From contig NZ_QLTT01000005.1 of NCBI RefSeq assembly GCF_003269295.1, positions 558,001 to 622,000 of the forward strand: a stretch of DNA of 64,000 bases, given 5' to 3'. How positions within the stretch are numbered: the stretch's first letter is position 1; the number at the start of each line of letters is the position of its first letter. Made by a program: the position numbers and the translations under genes. This DNA is from Lentzea atacamensis (lineage in GTDB: Bacteria > Actinomycetota > Actinomycetes > Mycobacteriales > Pseudonocardiaceae). Shown here piece by piece: positions 7,816 through 14,854 of the stretch. A model generated the notes under the pieces. That model was not told the DNA's origin, searched no databases, and was given only the letters and a program-made list of their open reading frames with translations.

Positions 7816-8472
7816 TCACTTCCGGTAGAAGTGCACGTTGCGCCACTGGTGTTCGGCACCGGCCGTCTTCAGCGTGCCGTACACCCCGTACTTGAAGTAG
7901 TGGTCGCCCTTGGGCCCGTTCGCGGTGTGGACGTGCTTTCCGTTGATGTAGATCGAATAGCTGCCGCCGGTGGCCGTGGCGTTGTGCGTGACGTTGATCC
8001 GCACCCACTTGCCGTAGATGTTGCTGACCAGGTCCTTGCCACCGCCCCTCAGCGTGCCGCCGTTGCGCGCGTAAGACCTGATCATCAACGTGGTGGCACC
8101 CTCGCCGTCGTTGCCGAAGATCTGCATGGCGCTCTCGTCGTCGGTGCCCGAGGTGACCTTGAGCTCGCCCTCGAACTGCCGCTGCCCGGTCCGGTAGTTG
8201 TCCTGGATCCTGGCCTCGACGCGGTTCGACCCGTTGTTGAAGAGCTTGAAGGTCTGCACCCCGCCCGCCCGGCGGTACGACCCTCCCGGTCCGGACGCGC
8301 TGGTGGTGCTGCTGGGGTAGCTCGTGATCTCGCCGCGGCTCTGGATCTGCAGGTTCCACGCGGGCTTGTACTCCTGCCACCCGCTGCCCACCGGCCCGGC
8401 CGAGGCCGCCGGCTGGATGACGGCGAAGGTGAGAAGTGTGGTGACGGCGGCTGCTGCGACTCGTCGTGCCAT
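7816..8472 (-). CDS. secreted jelly-roll protein, polysaccharide lyase-like
   Basis: A 218-residue exported protein with a signal peptide MARRVAAAAVTTLLTFAVIQ ending near ASA. The mature part is beta-rich (VQTFKLFNNGSNRVEARIQD, RQFEGELKVTSG, MQIFGNDGEG, GGSYSIYINGKHVHTANG), with the pattern of concanavalin-like jelly-roll polysaccharide lyases (alginate-lyase-2 type) and related glycan-binding proteins. No catalytic set can be assigned with confidence. Start ATG 8472 follows a GGAG-containing leader; a longer frame to 8565 has no signal peptide at its start. One base separates its stop from the convergent regulator gene. Confidence 0.65.
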   Translation of the reverse strand: MARRVAAAAVTTLLTFAVIQPAASAGPVGSGWQEYKPAWNLQIQSRGEITSYPSSTTSASGPGGSYRRAGGVQTFKLFNNGSNRVEARIQDNYRTGQRQFEGELKVTSGTDDESAMQIFGNDGEGATTLMIRSYARNGGTLRGGGKDLVSNIYGKWVRINVTHNATATGGSYSIYINGKHVHTANGPKGDHYFKYGVYGTLKTAGAEHQWRNVHFYRK

Positions 8473-8578
8473 TTGCGCTCCTTGTGCACTGCGGGGATAC
8501 ACAGGCGGCGGCGAGGGAGATTCTGACGCGTGAGTCAACAATTGCCAAACCCGAGGGACGCTCACGGAAAAGCCGGAA

Positions 8579-8605
8579 GGCCACCCGACCGGTGATCGGG
8601 TGGCC
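8579..8605 (-). terminator. hairpin terminator of the I36-domain gene
   Basis: GGCCACCCGA (8579-8588) and TCGGGTGGCC (8596-8605) form a perfect 10-bp stem with a 7-base loop, 19 bases beyond the stop codon of the minus-strand gene ending at 8624. It is followed on that strand by a T-containing tract (TTCCGGCTTTT). Confidence 0.75.
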
Positions 8606-8623
8606 TCGCGGGAGTGGATCAGA

Positions 8624-9496
8624 TCAGTCGCCGTGCGGGTTCTGGATGGAGACGTGGACGTGGTCGTAGTGACCGCTGGTCACACCGGAGCCACCGTTGT
8701 AGGTGCGCCAGCCCTCGGACGCACGGGCGACGCTCCAGATCTTGCCCTGCCAGATCACGTACCGGACGTCGAGCTTGCTCGCGTACTTCTTCAGCCAGTT
8801 GGCGAGCTTCCAGCCCTGCTCCTTCTGCGCGGCGTTCGGGTGCTGCCCGATCGCGTTCGAGATCGTGCAGTCGAGAGCGTTGCCGGTGTTGTGGTTGCTG
8901 TCCGACGGCTCGTTGCTGCGGTAGTCGCCCACCCAGCAGTGCGTCTCGCCGGTCAGGCGGCGGATCTCGTCGTCCACGTGCTGCGTGCGCTTCGTGGCCT
9001 GAGGCGCGCGGGCCGTCGCGGACGGGTGCGGGTTGTCGTTCGGCGCACCGTAGGTGCCGCCGGTGCCGCCACCACCGCCGCCGCTGCCGCTGTCGTTGAG
9101 CTTGTGCGAGGCGTTCTCGTTCTTGAGGTCCGAGTTCAGGTTCGCCTTGGTGTTCGCGGCGATCGTCTGCTTGGAGCCCCCGTAACCGCTGTTGAAGTAC
9201 ACCGTGACGGGACTTCCGGTGCGGTTCCAGACCGAGGCGGCCTCGTTCTTCACACAAAGGCCCTTGCCGTTTCCGGCGCCCTTGAAGTCGTAGCAGCCGG
9301 GCTGCTCGTCACCGTAGTCGGAAACCGACGTGGTGAAGTCGGAAACCGACCCACCCTGATCACTGTTGTAGAACAGGCAGAATTCGCCCGACTCGCATTC
9401 ACCGTTGCGGGCAGTGGCCGCGTTGGCCGTCGCCGCACCGAAGGACACGCTGATCAGCGCGCCCATCATCGCCACGAGAGTGAACTTCTTGAGCAC
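8624..9496 (-). CDS. secreted two-domain protein: peptidase-inhibitor-I36-like plus ARB_07466-like C-terminal domain
   Basis: A 290-residue exported protein from GTG 9496, with ribosome site AGAAGGA. Signal peptide about residues 1-27 (KKFTLVAMMGALISVSFGAA). Residues ~30-120 have the GECESGEFCLFYNSDQGGS opening and spaced Cys residues of the peptidase inhibitor I36 / SMPI-like crystallin fold. A Gly-rich linker follows. The C-terminal ~150 residues contain HVDDEIRRLTGETHCWVGDY, HNTGNALDCTISNAIG and GHYDHVHVSI, matching the ARB_07466 C-terminal domain, which keeps H..G.A.D and H.HVH elements seen in metal-dependent VanY-type peptidases. Probably extracellular; hydrolase activity is inference. 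Confidence 0.7.
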   Translation of the reverse strand: MLKKFTLVAMMGALISVSFGAATANAATARNGECESGEFCLFYNSDQGGSVSDFTTSVSDYGDEQPGCYDFKGAGNGKGLCVKNEAASVWNRTGSPVTVYFNSGYGGSKQTIAANTKANLNSDLKNENASHKLNDSGSGGGGGGTGGTYGAPNDNPHPSATARAPQATKRTQHVDDEIRRLTGETHCWVGDYRSNEPSDSNHNTGNALDCTISNAIGQHPNAAQKEQGWKLANWLKKYASKLDVRYVIWQGKIWSVARASEGWRTYNGGSGVTSGHYDHVHVSIQNPHGD

Positions 9497-9864
9497 TTTT
9501 GGTCCTTCTCTTCTTCGCAGGATCCGGCCCCCGCTGAAATTGCCGGAGCCCACTTTCACAGGGAAGCTTCTGTTTTCCGCTGGAAGCAGCATCTCGACGG
9601 CCGCTGACATCTCGCTGACACCAGAAGTCACCGGTCAGTCAGCGCCAGGCGACGGGTACGCCGAAGGCCTGAGCCGAAGAAGTGGATCACAGAGAAGGAC
9701 ACCGGAGAGGAAGGATGTCAACGTGCGAGGGGGCTCAGCCCGCTCCTCGCCACTTTCAACGTATAGCGCAGAGGGGGCCTTGCGGCAAGACCCCTGTCGT
9801 GCCGCACACTCTGCGGCCAAAGCCACAACCAGCGACATTGTTCGCGATCGGGGGAAGTGAACGG
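9497..9864. other. divergent intergenic region between the I36 gene and rph
   Basis: 368 bases without a convincing gene. They hold the promoter of the minus-strand I36-domain gene and, at 9762-9794, a TATAGC -10-like hexamer followed by the RAE-type palindrome of rph. Frames that extend rph upstream through this interval have poor composition and would translate the palindrome. Confidence 0.6.
9774..9794 (+). promoter_or_regulatory. rifampin-associated element (RAE)-like palindrome
   Basis: Arms GGGG-n-CTTGC and GCAAG-n-CCCC flank a single central G, giving a near-perfect 21-base palindrome, 70 bases upstream of the rph start. A -10-like TATAGC at 9762-9767 lies just before it, so the predicted transcript would start at or in the element. 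The CTTGC/GCAAG core agrees with the RAE described upstream of rifamycin-inactivation genes in actinomycetes. That match is from memory of the published motif, not a search. Confidence 0.75.
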
Positions 9865-12390
9865 ATGAGCAGCCATGTGCTCGATCTCCAGGAGATCGAC
9901 CAGTCGCAGCTCGCAGTCGTGGGCGGCAAGGGCGCGCACCTGGGAGAGCTTTCGCGGATGGGCGAAATCCGTGTGCCGCCGGGCTTTTGCGTGACGACGG
10001 ACGCCTTCCGGCGAATCGTGGGAGAGGCGCCGTCGATCGGCGCACAGCTGGATCAGCTGGCGCACCTGGGCCCGGACGACCGGGAGGCGATCCGCACGCG
10101 CAGCGCCGAGATCCGGCAGGCCGTCGAAGAGATCGTCATCCCCGACGACCTGGCCGCGGAGATCACCGGCGCACTCGCCCTGCTCGGCGAGCGCACCGCC
10201 TGTGCCGTCCGGTCGAGTGCGACGGCGGAGGACCTGCCGGGGGCATCGTTCGCGGGTCAGCAGGACACGTACCTGAACGTCGTGGGCCCGGCGGAGGTGC
10301 TGCGGCACGTCAGCCGGTGCTGGGCCTCACTGTTCACCGAGCGGGCCGTGACCTACCGCCTGCGCAACGGTTACGGTCAGCGCGAGGTGAGCATGGCCGT
10401 GGTCGTGCAGCAGATGGTGTTCCCGCACGCGGCCGGCGTGCTGTTCACCGCAGACCCCGTCACGTCGAACCGGAAGGTCACCTGTGTGGAGGCCGTCTTC
10501 GGTCTCGGCGAGGCACTGGTCTCCGGGCAGGTGAACCCGGACATCTACCGGGTTCGCGACGGCGAGATCACGAGCAAAGCGATCGCCACCGAGCAATCGG
10601 CGCTGACGGACGACCAGGTCGTGCGACTGGAGAAGCTGGGCCGGCGGATCGAGGCGCGTTTCGGCCGCCCTCAGGACATCGAGTGGTGCCTGGCCGGCGA
10701 CGACTTCCACATCGTCCAGAGCCGCCCGATCACGACGTTGTTCCCCATCCCGGAGGCCGACGACGAGACCGATCGGGTCTACGTTTCCGTCGGCCACCAG
10801 CAGATGATGACCGACGCGATGAAGCCGCTCGGCCTTTCCGTGTGGCAGCTGACGACTCCCCGTCCCATGGCCGAGGCCGGCGGCCGCCTGTTCGTCGACG
10901 TCACGCAGATGCTCGCCGCACCGGCGAGCCGCGCCGGTCTTCTCGAGATCGCGGGAAAGTCCGATCCGCTGATGGGTGACGCCCTGCAGACCGTCCTCGA
11001 TCGCGACGGCTTCGTCCCGTCGCTCCCGGAAGGCGTTCCCAGCCAGGAGATCCCCGGCGTCGTGCCGGCCACGATCGAAACCGATCCGGCCGTCGTCACC
11101 GAACTGATCGCGCACAGCGAGGAGTCCGTCGCCGCAGCCCGGCGCGACATCCGGGCCAAGTCCGGAACGCAGCTGCTCGACTTCATCCTGGCGGACTTCC
11201 AGGAGCTGCGGCGGATCCTGTTCGATCCGCGCAGCCACCAGGTGATCACGGCGGGGATGCAGGCCACGTGGTGGCTCAACGAAAAGCTGCACGACTGGCT
11301 GGGCGAGAAGAACGCGGCCGACACGCTCTCCCAGTCCGCGCCGCACAACGTCACGTCGGAGATGGGCTTGGCGCTGCTCGACGTCGCGGACGCGATCCGC
11401 CCGCACCCGGAAGTCGTCGCCTTCCTGCACGACACCAAAGATGAGTCCTTTTTGGACGACCTGGTCGAGGTTCCCGGCGGCCGGGAAGCACGTGACGCGA
11501 TCCAGGTCTACCTCGACAGGTACGGCATGCGCTGCGTGGGCGAGATCGACATCACGAGGCCGCGCTGGAGCGAACACCCCGCCACGCTCCTGCCCCTGAT
11601 CCTCACCAACGTCAGGAACTTCGAGCAGGGTGAGGGCGAACGCCGCTTCGAGCAGGGGCGGCAGGAGGCGTGGAAGAAGGAGCAGGAACTGCTGGAGCGC
11701 CTGCGTTCCCTGCCGGACGGCGAGCAGAAGGCGGGCGAGACCAAGCGGATGATCGACCGCCTCCGCACGTTCGTCGGCTACCGCGAGTACCCGAAGTACG
11801 GCATGGTCAGCCGCTACTTCGTCTACAAGCACGCCCTGCTCGAAGAGGCCGAGCGTCTGGTGCGCGCGGGTGTGCTCGGCGAGAAGGAGGACATCTTCTT
11901 CCTGAGGTTCCAGGAACTTCAGGAAGTCGTGCAGGCCAACAAGGTTGACGACGAGCTGATCCGTCAGCGCAAGGAGGCCTTCAGGTCGTACGAGACGCTG
12001 ACGCCACCCCGAGTGCTCACGTCGGACGGCGAGGCCATCGCCGGCACGTACCGGCGCGACTCGCCGGCCGGTGCACTGGTCGGCCTCCCGGTGTCCGCCG
12101 GGATCGTCGAGGGGCGGGCCCGCGTCGTCCTGGACCTGGCGCAGGCCGATCTCGAACCGGGCGACATCCTGGTCACGGCGTACACGGACCCCAGCTGGTC
12201 ACCCCTGTTCGTCGCGATCACGGGCCTGGTGACGGAGGTCGGTGGTCAGATGACCCACGGTGCGGTGGTGGCGAGGGAGTACGGCCTGCCGGCTGTTGTG
12301 GGCGTGGCGAACGCCACGCGCCTGATTCAGGACGGGCAACGGATCCGCGTGAACGGAACCGACGGACACATCGAGATCCTGCCCGGCTGA
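9865..12390 (+). CDS. rph: rifampin phosphotransferase (Rph)
   Basis: An 841-residue PEP-synthase-like enzyme. The ATP-grasp domain spans ~1-315 (VGGKGAHLGELSRMG, GFCVTTDAFRRI, RSSATAEDLPGASFAGQQDT, VQQMVFPHAAGVLFTADP, EWCLAGDDFHIVQSRPIT). A long middle domain (~330-750) corresponds to the rifamycin-binding part, and a swivelling His domain ends the protein. The catalytic His is residue ~798 in EVGGQMTHGAVVAREYGLPA, a segment typical of Rph. Known family members transfer the ATP beta-phosphate to the C21 hydroxyl of rifamycins. Length fits Rph (about 865 residues). ATG 9865 is preceded by GGGGGAA eight bases upstream. The RAE-like element upstream supports the antibiotic-resistance role over a PEP synthase. 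Confidence 0.85.
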   Translation: MSSHVLDLQEIDQSQLAVVGGKGAHLGELSRMGEIRVPPGFCVTTDAFRRIVGEAPSIGAQLDQLAHLGPDDREAIRTRSAEIRQAVEEIVIPDDLAAEITGALALLGERTACAVRSSATAEDLPGASFAGQQDTYLNVVGPAEVLRHVSRCWASLFTERAVTYRLRNGYGQREVSMAVVVQQMVFPHAAGVLFTADPVTSNRKVTCVEAVFGLGEALVSGQVNPDIYRVRDGEITSKAIATEQSALTDDQVVRLEKLGRRIEARFGRPQDIEWCLAGDDFHIVQSRPITTLFPIPEADDETDRVYVSVGHQQMMTDAMKPLGLSVWQLTTPRPMAEAGGRLFVDVTQMLAAPASRAGLLEIAGKSDPLMGDALQTVLDRDGFVPSLPEGVPSQEIPGVVPATIETDPAVVTELIAHSEESVAAARRDIRAKSGTQLLDFILADFQELRRILFDPRSHQVITAGMQATWWLNEKLHDWLGEKNAADTLSQSAPHNVTSEMGLALLDVADAIRPHPEVVAFLHDTKDESFLDDLVEVPGGREARDAIQVYLDRYGMRCVGEIDITRPRWSEHPATLLPLILTNVRNFEQGEGERRFEQGRQEAWKKEQELLERLRSLPDGEQKAGETKRMIDRLRTFVGYREYPKYGMVSRYFVYKHALLEEAERLVRAGVLGEKEDIFFLRFQELQEVVQANKVDDELIRQRKEAFRSYETLTPPRVLTSDGEAIAGTYRRDSPAGALVGLPVSAGIVEGRARVVLDLAQADLEPGDILVTAYTDPSWSPLFVAITGLVTEVGGQMTHGAVVAREYGLPAVVGVANATRLIQDGQRIRVNGTDGHIEILPG

Positions 12391-13054
12391 GTCCGATCGC
12401 GACCGCCACGAGTGCGACACCGGCCACCACGTCCAGAACGTAGTGGTGGCCGGTGACCAGCACGACGAACGACGTGAGAACGGGGTACAGCCAGGCCAGC
12501 CATCGAGCGCGATGGCGCAGTGCCGACCACACGGCACAGGCACACCACGTCGTCCACGCGACGTGCATGCTCGGCATGGCGGCCAACAGGTTCACGCCCG
12601 GACGCGGAACACGTGACGCGGCACCGCCGAGGATGTCGTACGTGGCCATGTAGTCCACGATGCCGGGCAGGGTGAACCGCGGTGGTGCCTGCGGATAGAG
12701 CCACACCAGCAGCACGTCCAGAAGCATCATCACGATCAGCACGTTCCGCAGGCCGTCGTACCGATCTCGCCGAGCGAGGTGGAGCCAGATCAGGACGGCC
12801 GGCACCGCGAGGACGCTGAGGCGGTAGAAGCAGCCGGTCAGCCAGATCGCCGGCGGGTGCGCGACGATCGCCTGGTTGAGCGGGCGTTCGATCGCGAGGT
12901 GCAGCACCTGCTCCAGGCGCTGCACCCGCAGCGAGTTGATCGTCGCGGCCGGCTCACCCCTGTCGACCGCCGCCCTGGCGAGCCCGAACGCGAGATAGCC
13001 CGCGACGAGCAGCAGAACTTCGGCGTACCACTTGGCACGCAAGGCCTTCCACAC
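12218..13054 (-). CDS. PAP2-superfamily membrane phosphatase
   Basis: About 278 residues from GTG 13054, with five to six transmembrane segments. PAP2 signatures are present: the PSMH segment in LAAMPSMHVAWTTWCACAVW, and GHHYVLDVVAGVALVAVA, which supplies the second His and Asp. The layout fits the inositolphosphotransferase/Aur1-like PAP2 branch. The predicted C-terminal ~60 residues after AIGLSRAG are Arg/Pro-rich and lie antisense to the end of rph (173-base overlap), so the native stop may have been lost or the tail may be dispensable. The gene starts three bases after the upstream 393-residue gene ends, so they form an operon. Confidence 0.75.
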   Translation of the reverse strand: MWKALRAKWYAEVLLLVAGYLAFGLARAAVDRGEPAATINSLRVQRLEQVLHLAIERPLNQAIVAHPPAIWLTGCFYRLSVLAVPAVLIWLHLARRDRYDGLRNVLIVMMLLDVLLVWLYPQAPPRFTLPGIVDYMATYDILGGAASRVPRPGVNLLAAMPSMHVAWTTWCACAVWSALRHRARWLAWLYPVLTSFVVLVTGHHYVLDVVAGVALVAVAIGLSRAGSRCVRRFRSRGSVARPESGAWRSPRPQQPAGRTPSPPPHRGSSDHRPPSPGP

Positions 13055-13057
13055 GGC

Positions 13058-14239
13058 TCAGAGCGCTCCGCCTGGCCTGTGTCCCGCGGTCAGGGCCTCG
13101 ACCTGCTCCGCGGTGAACGGAGGGTCGAGCAGGTCGCCGCGCAGGGCGTGGCAACGGAACATGTCCGCGATGTAGTGCATGCGGTCCGGCAGGTCTGCCC
13201 AGTCGCGCGCGGCCGTGCCGAGCACGCTGTCCGCCGTCGGGTCGACGATCTCGAGCAGCGCCAGCAGTTCCGGGTCGGACAGCTCCGCGAGCAGCGGCGG
13301 GAACGTCGCGGGCAGGTCCTCGCCCAGATCGAGCAGCTCACCGCCCGGCAGCGCCAGGGTCATCAGGTGCTCGGTGACCGCCCGGCGCACCAGCACGCGC
13401 ACCCGGTCGGCCAGCTGCTCGCTGGCGATGCGCACAGCGCTCCTCCTGCCGAGCACGGTCAGCAGCGTCCTGCGCAGCCATTTGACCACCCGGTTGCCCG
13501 GCAGGAGCAGGTCGAGCAGACGGCGTTCGAGCTCGCGGGGGTCGACCACCGGTGCCTCCAGCGCGGCGGCGATCTCCGGTTGCAACCGCGTCTGCTCGTG
13601 CAGGCCGACCTCGATGTTCGCGAGGAGCAGCAGTTCGGCCCGCTGCTTCGGGTCGCCGGTGGTCATCGCGCGGTGGTAGCGGGTGAAGGCCTGCCGCAGA
13701 CAGCGCTGTCCCTCCGGCGGCTCACCGGCCCGCAGCGAGTCGCAGAACTCCGCGATCGTCCGTTCTTCGGCGCCTGGACCGGTGAACTCGGTGAGGAAAC
13801 GGGCGAACTCACGCGCGATCTCCTCGAAGACCTTGAGGTTGCCCCGCGCCGACGCGGCACTCACATCGTCGAGCCGCGCGACCGTCACCACGGCCCGGCG
13901 CACCATCTCGTGCGGAACGGTCCGCCGCAGGGCTCGCGCCACCAGGTCGACCCCGGCGGCCACCTCGGGCGAGGACTTCAGCAGCCGCTCCACCGTGCGC
14001 GCCAGGTCCTCCTGCCGGATGGTCCGCCCCACCTGCTTGGACGCCCACACCGCAAAGGTGCACCAGTTCGCGGCCCCACCGGTGACAGCGGCCATCGCCC
14101 GCGACAACCGGTGGTAGCAGTGGGTGATCTGCAGGTTGCGGACGACGGGATCGGCGTGCGCCGCGATCCGGTCGACATCGGCCACCACCGGCGGCATGTC
14201 GTCGCTTCGCTCGTGCACGTGCGTACCGGCCTGACTCAT
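13058..14239 (-). CDS. conserved helical protein of unknown function, 393 residues
   Basis: Start ATG 14239 has a GAGAAAGG-type site upstream. The protein is almost entirely helical and soluble. Recognisable stretches include NLQITHCYHRLSRAMAAVTG with NWCTFAVWASKQVGRTI, an acidic middle with CLRQAFTRYHRAMTTGDPKQ, and a C-terminus with DRMHYIADMFRCHAL. The conserved His/Tyr/Trp pattern in the first 80 residues suggests a genuine enzyme or binding fold, but I recognise no family. It is transcribed with the PAP2 gene and faces rph, so a role in membrane lipid or isoprenoid chemistry is possible but not shown. Confidence 0.65.
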   Translation of the reverse strand: MSQAGTHVHERSDDMPPVVADVDRIAAHADPVVRNLQITHCYHRLSRAMAAVTGGAANWCTFAVWASKQVGRTIRQEDLARTVERLLKSSPEVAAGVDLVARALRRTVPHEMVRRAVVTVARLDDVSAASARGNLKVFEEIAREFARFLTEFTGPGAEERTIAEFCDSLRAGEPPEGQRCLRQAFTRYHRAMTTGDPKQRAELLLLANIEVGLHEQTRLQPEIAAALEAPVVDPRELERRLLDLLLPGNRVVKWLRRTLLTVLGRRSAVRIASEQLADRVRVLVRRAVTEHLMTLALPGGELLDLGEDLPATFPPLLAELSDPELLALLEIVDPTADSVLGTAARDWADLPDRMHYIADMFRCHALRGDLLDPPFTAEQVEALTAGHRPGGAL

Positions 14240-14353
14240 TGACGCCGACCTTTCTCCCCAGGGGTGACATCAACTGAGTCGTCCCGAGAGCGGGGAACGT
14301 GACGCTCACACCCACAAAGTCGTAATGACTTCAGTTTTGTACTCGTTACGAAC

Positions 14354-14820
14354 ATGAAGGCGTTACGGCTATCGTCGATCACGACGCCCGGCAGGCGCGA
14401 GCGCAAGAAGGCAGCCACACGTGCGGCGTTGTCCGAGGCCGCGCTGAAGCTCTTCCTGGAGCGGGGCTACGACAAGGTGACGGTGGCGGAGATCGCCGAG
14501 GCCGCGGATACCGCGGTGGCGACGCTGTTCGCGCACTTCCCGGCGGGCAAGGAAGCGCTCATCCTCGACGACAGCGGCGAGCGCGAGGCCGCCCTGACCG
14601 CCGCGGTCCGCGAGCGCCCGGAAGGCAGCTCCGTCCTGGACGCGCTGCAAGAGCCGCACTGGACCCCGGCGTCCGCGGCGGGCAGCTCTGGGGTCCGCGG
14701 CAGTTCGGCCTGCGAGGCGAGCCTCACCTCGAAAAGCCGCAGGCGCACATGACCGATCCGGCGAGCGCCGCGGCGCTGTGGTCGAAGAGCCGCGAGCTGA
14801 CCGGTGTCGACCCGGGCTGA
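14354..14820 (+). pseudogene. TetR-family regulator, decayed
   Basis: ATG 14354 opens an intact TetR DNA-binding domain (RRERKKAATRAALSEAALKL, KVTVAEIAEAADTAVATLFA, HFPAGKEALI). After about residue 93 the frame becomes non-protein-like and stops at 14752. A second frame downstream carries a plausible TetR C-terminal tail (ASAAALWSKSRELTGVDPG) to TGA 14818-14820. The ligand domain is much shorter than the usual 120 residues, so both an internal deletion and a frameshift are likely. A CGTAA...TTACG inverted repeat (14321-14350) before the start could be its old operator. Confidence 0.6.
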
Positions 14821-14847
14821 CGGCCGCACGGTGTCCCGTGCGGCCGT
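14820..14847. terminator. bidirectional hairpin terminator
   Basis: ACGGCCGCACGG (14820-14831) and CCGTGCGGCCGT (14836-14847) form a perfect 12-bp stem with a 4-base loop. It sits between the end of the decayed TetR gene and the end of the convergent repeat-protein gene. Confidence 0.8.
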
Positions 14848-14854
14848 CCCGGGC

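Noticed and set aside
9682..9864. N-terminal extension of rph to 9682
   Set aside because: It would translate the RAE-like palindrome and -10-like sequence. The family starts at MSSHVLDLQEI, with a ribosome site before ATG 9865.
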